DNA from: Acaricomes phytoseiuli DSM 14247
GTDB taxonomy: Bacteria > Actinomycetota > Actinomycetes > Actinomycetales > Micrococcaceae
DNA: 64,000 bases
Direction of reading: 5' to 3'
NCBI RefSeq assembly: GCF_000376245.1
Contig: NZ_AQXM01000059.1
Coordinates: 1-64,000, forward strand
The position numbers and the translations under genes are program-made. Of the stretch, positions 63,368 through 64,000 are shown piece after piece (the first letter of the stretch is position 1; the number at the start of each line of letters is the position of its first letter). The notes below the pieces were generated by a model. The model was not told the origin of the DNA and searched no databases. It saw nothing but the letters and a program-made list of their open reading frames with translations.

Positions 63368-64000
63368 TTACGGGTTCCGCGCTTCACGGGACCGCGCGCG
63401 TTTCTCGGCCAACAACTCGACCGCCTTCTCCCGGGTGAGCTCCTCCACCGAAGTGGCCCGGGGTACCGTGATATTCGTTTCCCCGTCCGTGATATACGGG
63501 CCAAAGCGGCCGTCCTTGACGACGATCTTCTTCCCCGAGACCGGATCCTCGCCGAACTCCGCGAGCGGCGCAGCCGCTGCCCGGGCCCCGCGCTGCTTGG
63601 GTTGCGCGTAGATCTCCAGCGCCTGCTCCAGGGTGACCGTGAAGATCTCTTCCTCGGAGGCCAGCGAGCGGGAGTCCGTCCCCTTCTTCAGATAGGGGCC
63701 GAACCGCCCGTTCTGGACCGTGATCTCCTGGCCTTCGGCATCTTGACCGAGGACCCGCGGTAAGGACATGAGCTGCAGTGCCTGCTCCAGGCTCACCGTC
63801 TCCAGGTCCATGGACTTGAACAGGGAACCGGTGCGCGGTTTGACCTTGGCCGGCTTCTTAGGCGGCTTCGGCTTGCCGTTCTTGTAGTACTCCACCGGCT
63901 GATTCGCGAGTTCCTCCGCCGTCGGCTCAGGGATGACCTCGGTGACGTAAGGGCCGTACCGGCCGTTCTTCGCCACGATCGCCCTGCCCGTTTCCGGATC
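63368..64000 (-). CDS. topA: TopA, DNA topoisomerase I, C-terminal part (3' end frameshifted; cut by window edge)
   Basis: The reverse strand enters from the window edge with D-P-E-T-G-R-A-I-V-A-K-N-G-R-Y-G-P-Y and carries three copies of the N-G-R-Y/F-G-P-Y topo-C repeat seen in actinobacterial TopA, joined by charged linkers. This part binds DNA. The frame stops at 63368 after E-K-R-A-R-S-R-E-A-R-N-P. Deleting one base in the CG repeat at 63393-63400 would give E-K-A-R-G-P-V-K-R-G-T-R-K-K-T-A-K-R with a stop at 63349, the usual basic TopA ending. The observed tail is therefore shifted, by mutation or by a consensus error. Confidence 0.93.
   Translation of the reverse strand, partial: DPETGRAIVAKNGRYGPYVTEVIPEPTAEELANQPVEYYKNGKPKPPKKPAKVKPRTGSLFKSMDLETVSLEQALQLMSLPRVLGQDAEGQEITVQNGRFGPYLKKGTDSRSLASEEEIFTVTLEQALEIYAQPKQRGARAAAAPLAEFGEDPVSGKKIVVKDGRFGPYITDGETNITVPRATSVEELTREKAVELLAEKRARSREARNP

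Noticed and set aside
1-64000. CRISPR array
   Set aside because: No regularly spaced direct repeats were seen anywhere in the window.

Overview
The window is high-GC actinobacterial DNA, most likely from a member of the Micrococcaceae (Arthrobacter/Renibacterium/Psychromicrobium-like). The evidence is a menaquinone pathway, a bkd branched-chain keto-acid dehydrogenase cluster, a full aerobic phenylacetate (paa) pathway, a System II cytochrome c maturation set, Rex, a 32-residue ribosomal protein bS22, a BldC-like regulator and dense gene packing with many ATGA/GTGA overlaps. The genus is inferred from gene content only.

Layout. 0-0.8 kb: the end of an IS3-type element that has cut the 5' end off a lipoprotein gene. 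1-3.6 kb: a polar amino acid ABC transporter operon. 3.6-7.5 kb: menD, menC and a PAP2 phosphatase. 7.5-11 kb: an MFS exporter, a membrane acyltransferase and a metallo-beta-lactamase-fold hydrolase. 11.1-15.4 kb: bkdA-bkdB-bkdC, with bkdC frameshifted, and a divergent Lrp/AsnC regulator. 16.3-20.9 kb: paaABCDE plus a paaG-like gene. 21-30 kb: genes unrelated to paa (protease II, secreted V8-like protease, a GNAT, pta-ackA, an LCP cell-wall enzyme). 30-38.3 kb: the rest of the paa regulon (paaK-paaR, paaZ, paaI, and paaJ-paaF-paaH with a GNAT). 38.4-41 kb: an Nramp-like transporter coupled to a secreted pyroglutamyl-peptidase-like protein. 41.2-44.3 kb: menB-menE-menA. 45.5-49.8 kb: resA-ccdA-resB-ccsB. 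50-54 kb: rex, a glutaredoxin-like protein, a HAD phosphatase, bS22 and a BldC-like protein. 54.2-57 kb: a large LuxR-type (LAL) regulator. 57-64 kb: ArsR, AcuC, KtrBA, ProC, a sugar isomerase-like protein and the C-terminal part of TopA.

How the parts work together. PaaK makes phenylacetyl-CoA, PaaABCDE epoxidises it, a PaaG-like isomerase and PaaZ open and oxidise the ring product, and PaaF/PaaH/PaaJ finish by beta-oxidation. Four copies of one 20-base palindrome lie in front of the four paa transcription starts, and the TetR gene (paaR) sits behind paaK, so the regulon appears to be controlled as a unit with autoregulation. The menaquinone genes, cytochrome c maturation genes and Rex form a respiratory theme, although menDC and menBEA lie 35 kb apart.

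Three single-base indels (bkdC, the 5' end of the Nramp-like gene, the 3' end of topA) can be read directly by comparing frames. They are either real mutations or consensus errors. The most unusual protein is the secreted pyroglutamyl-peptidase-like protein, in which serine occupies the position of the family's catalytic cysteine. No CRISPR array, rRNA or tRNA gene was seen.
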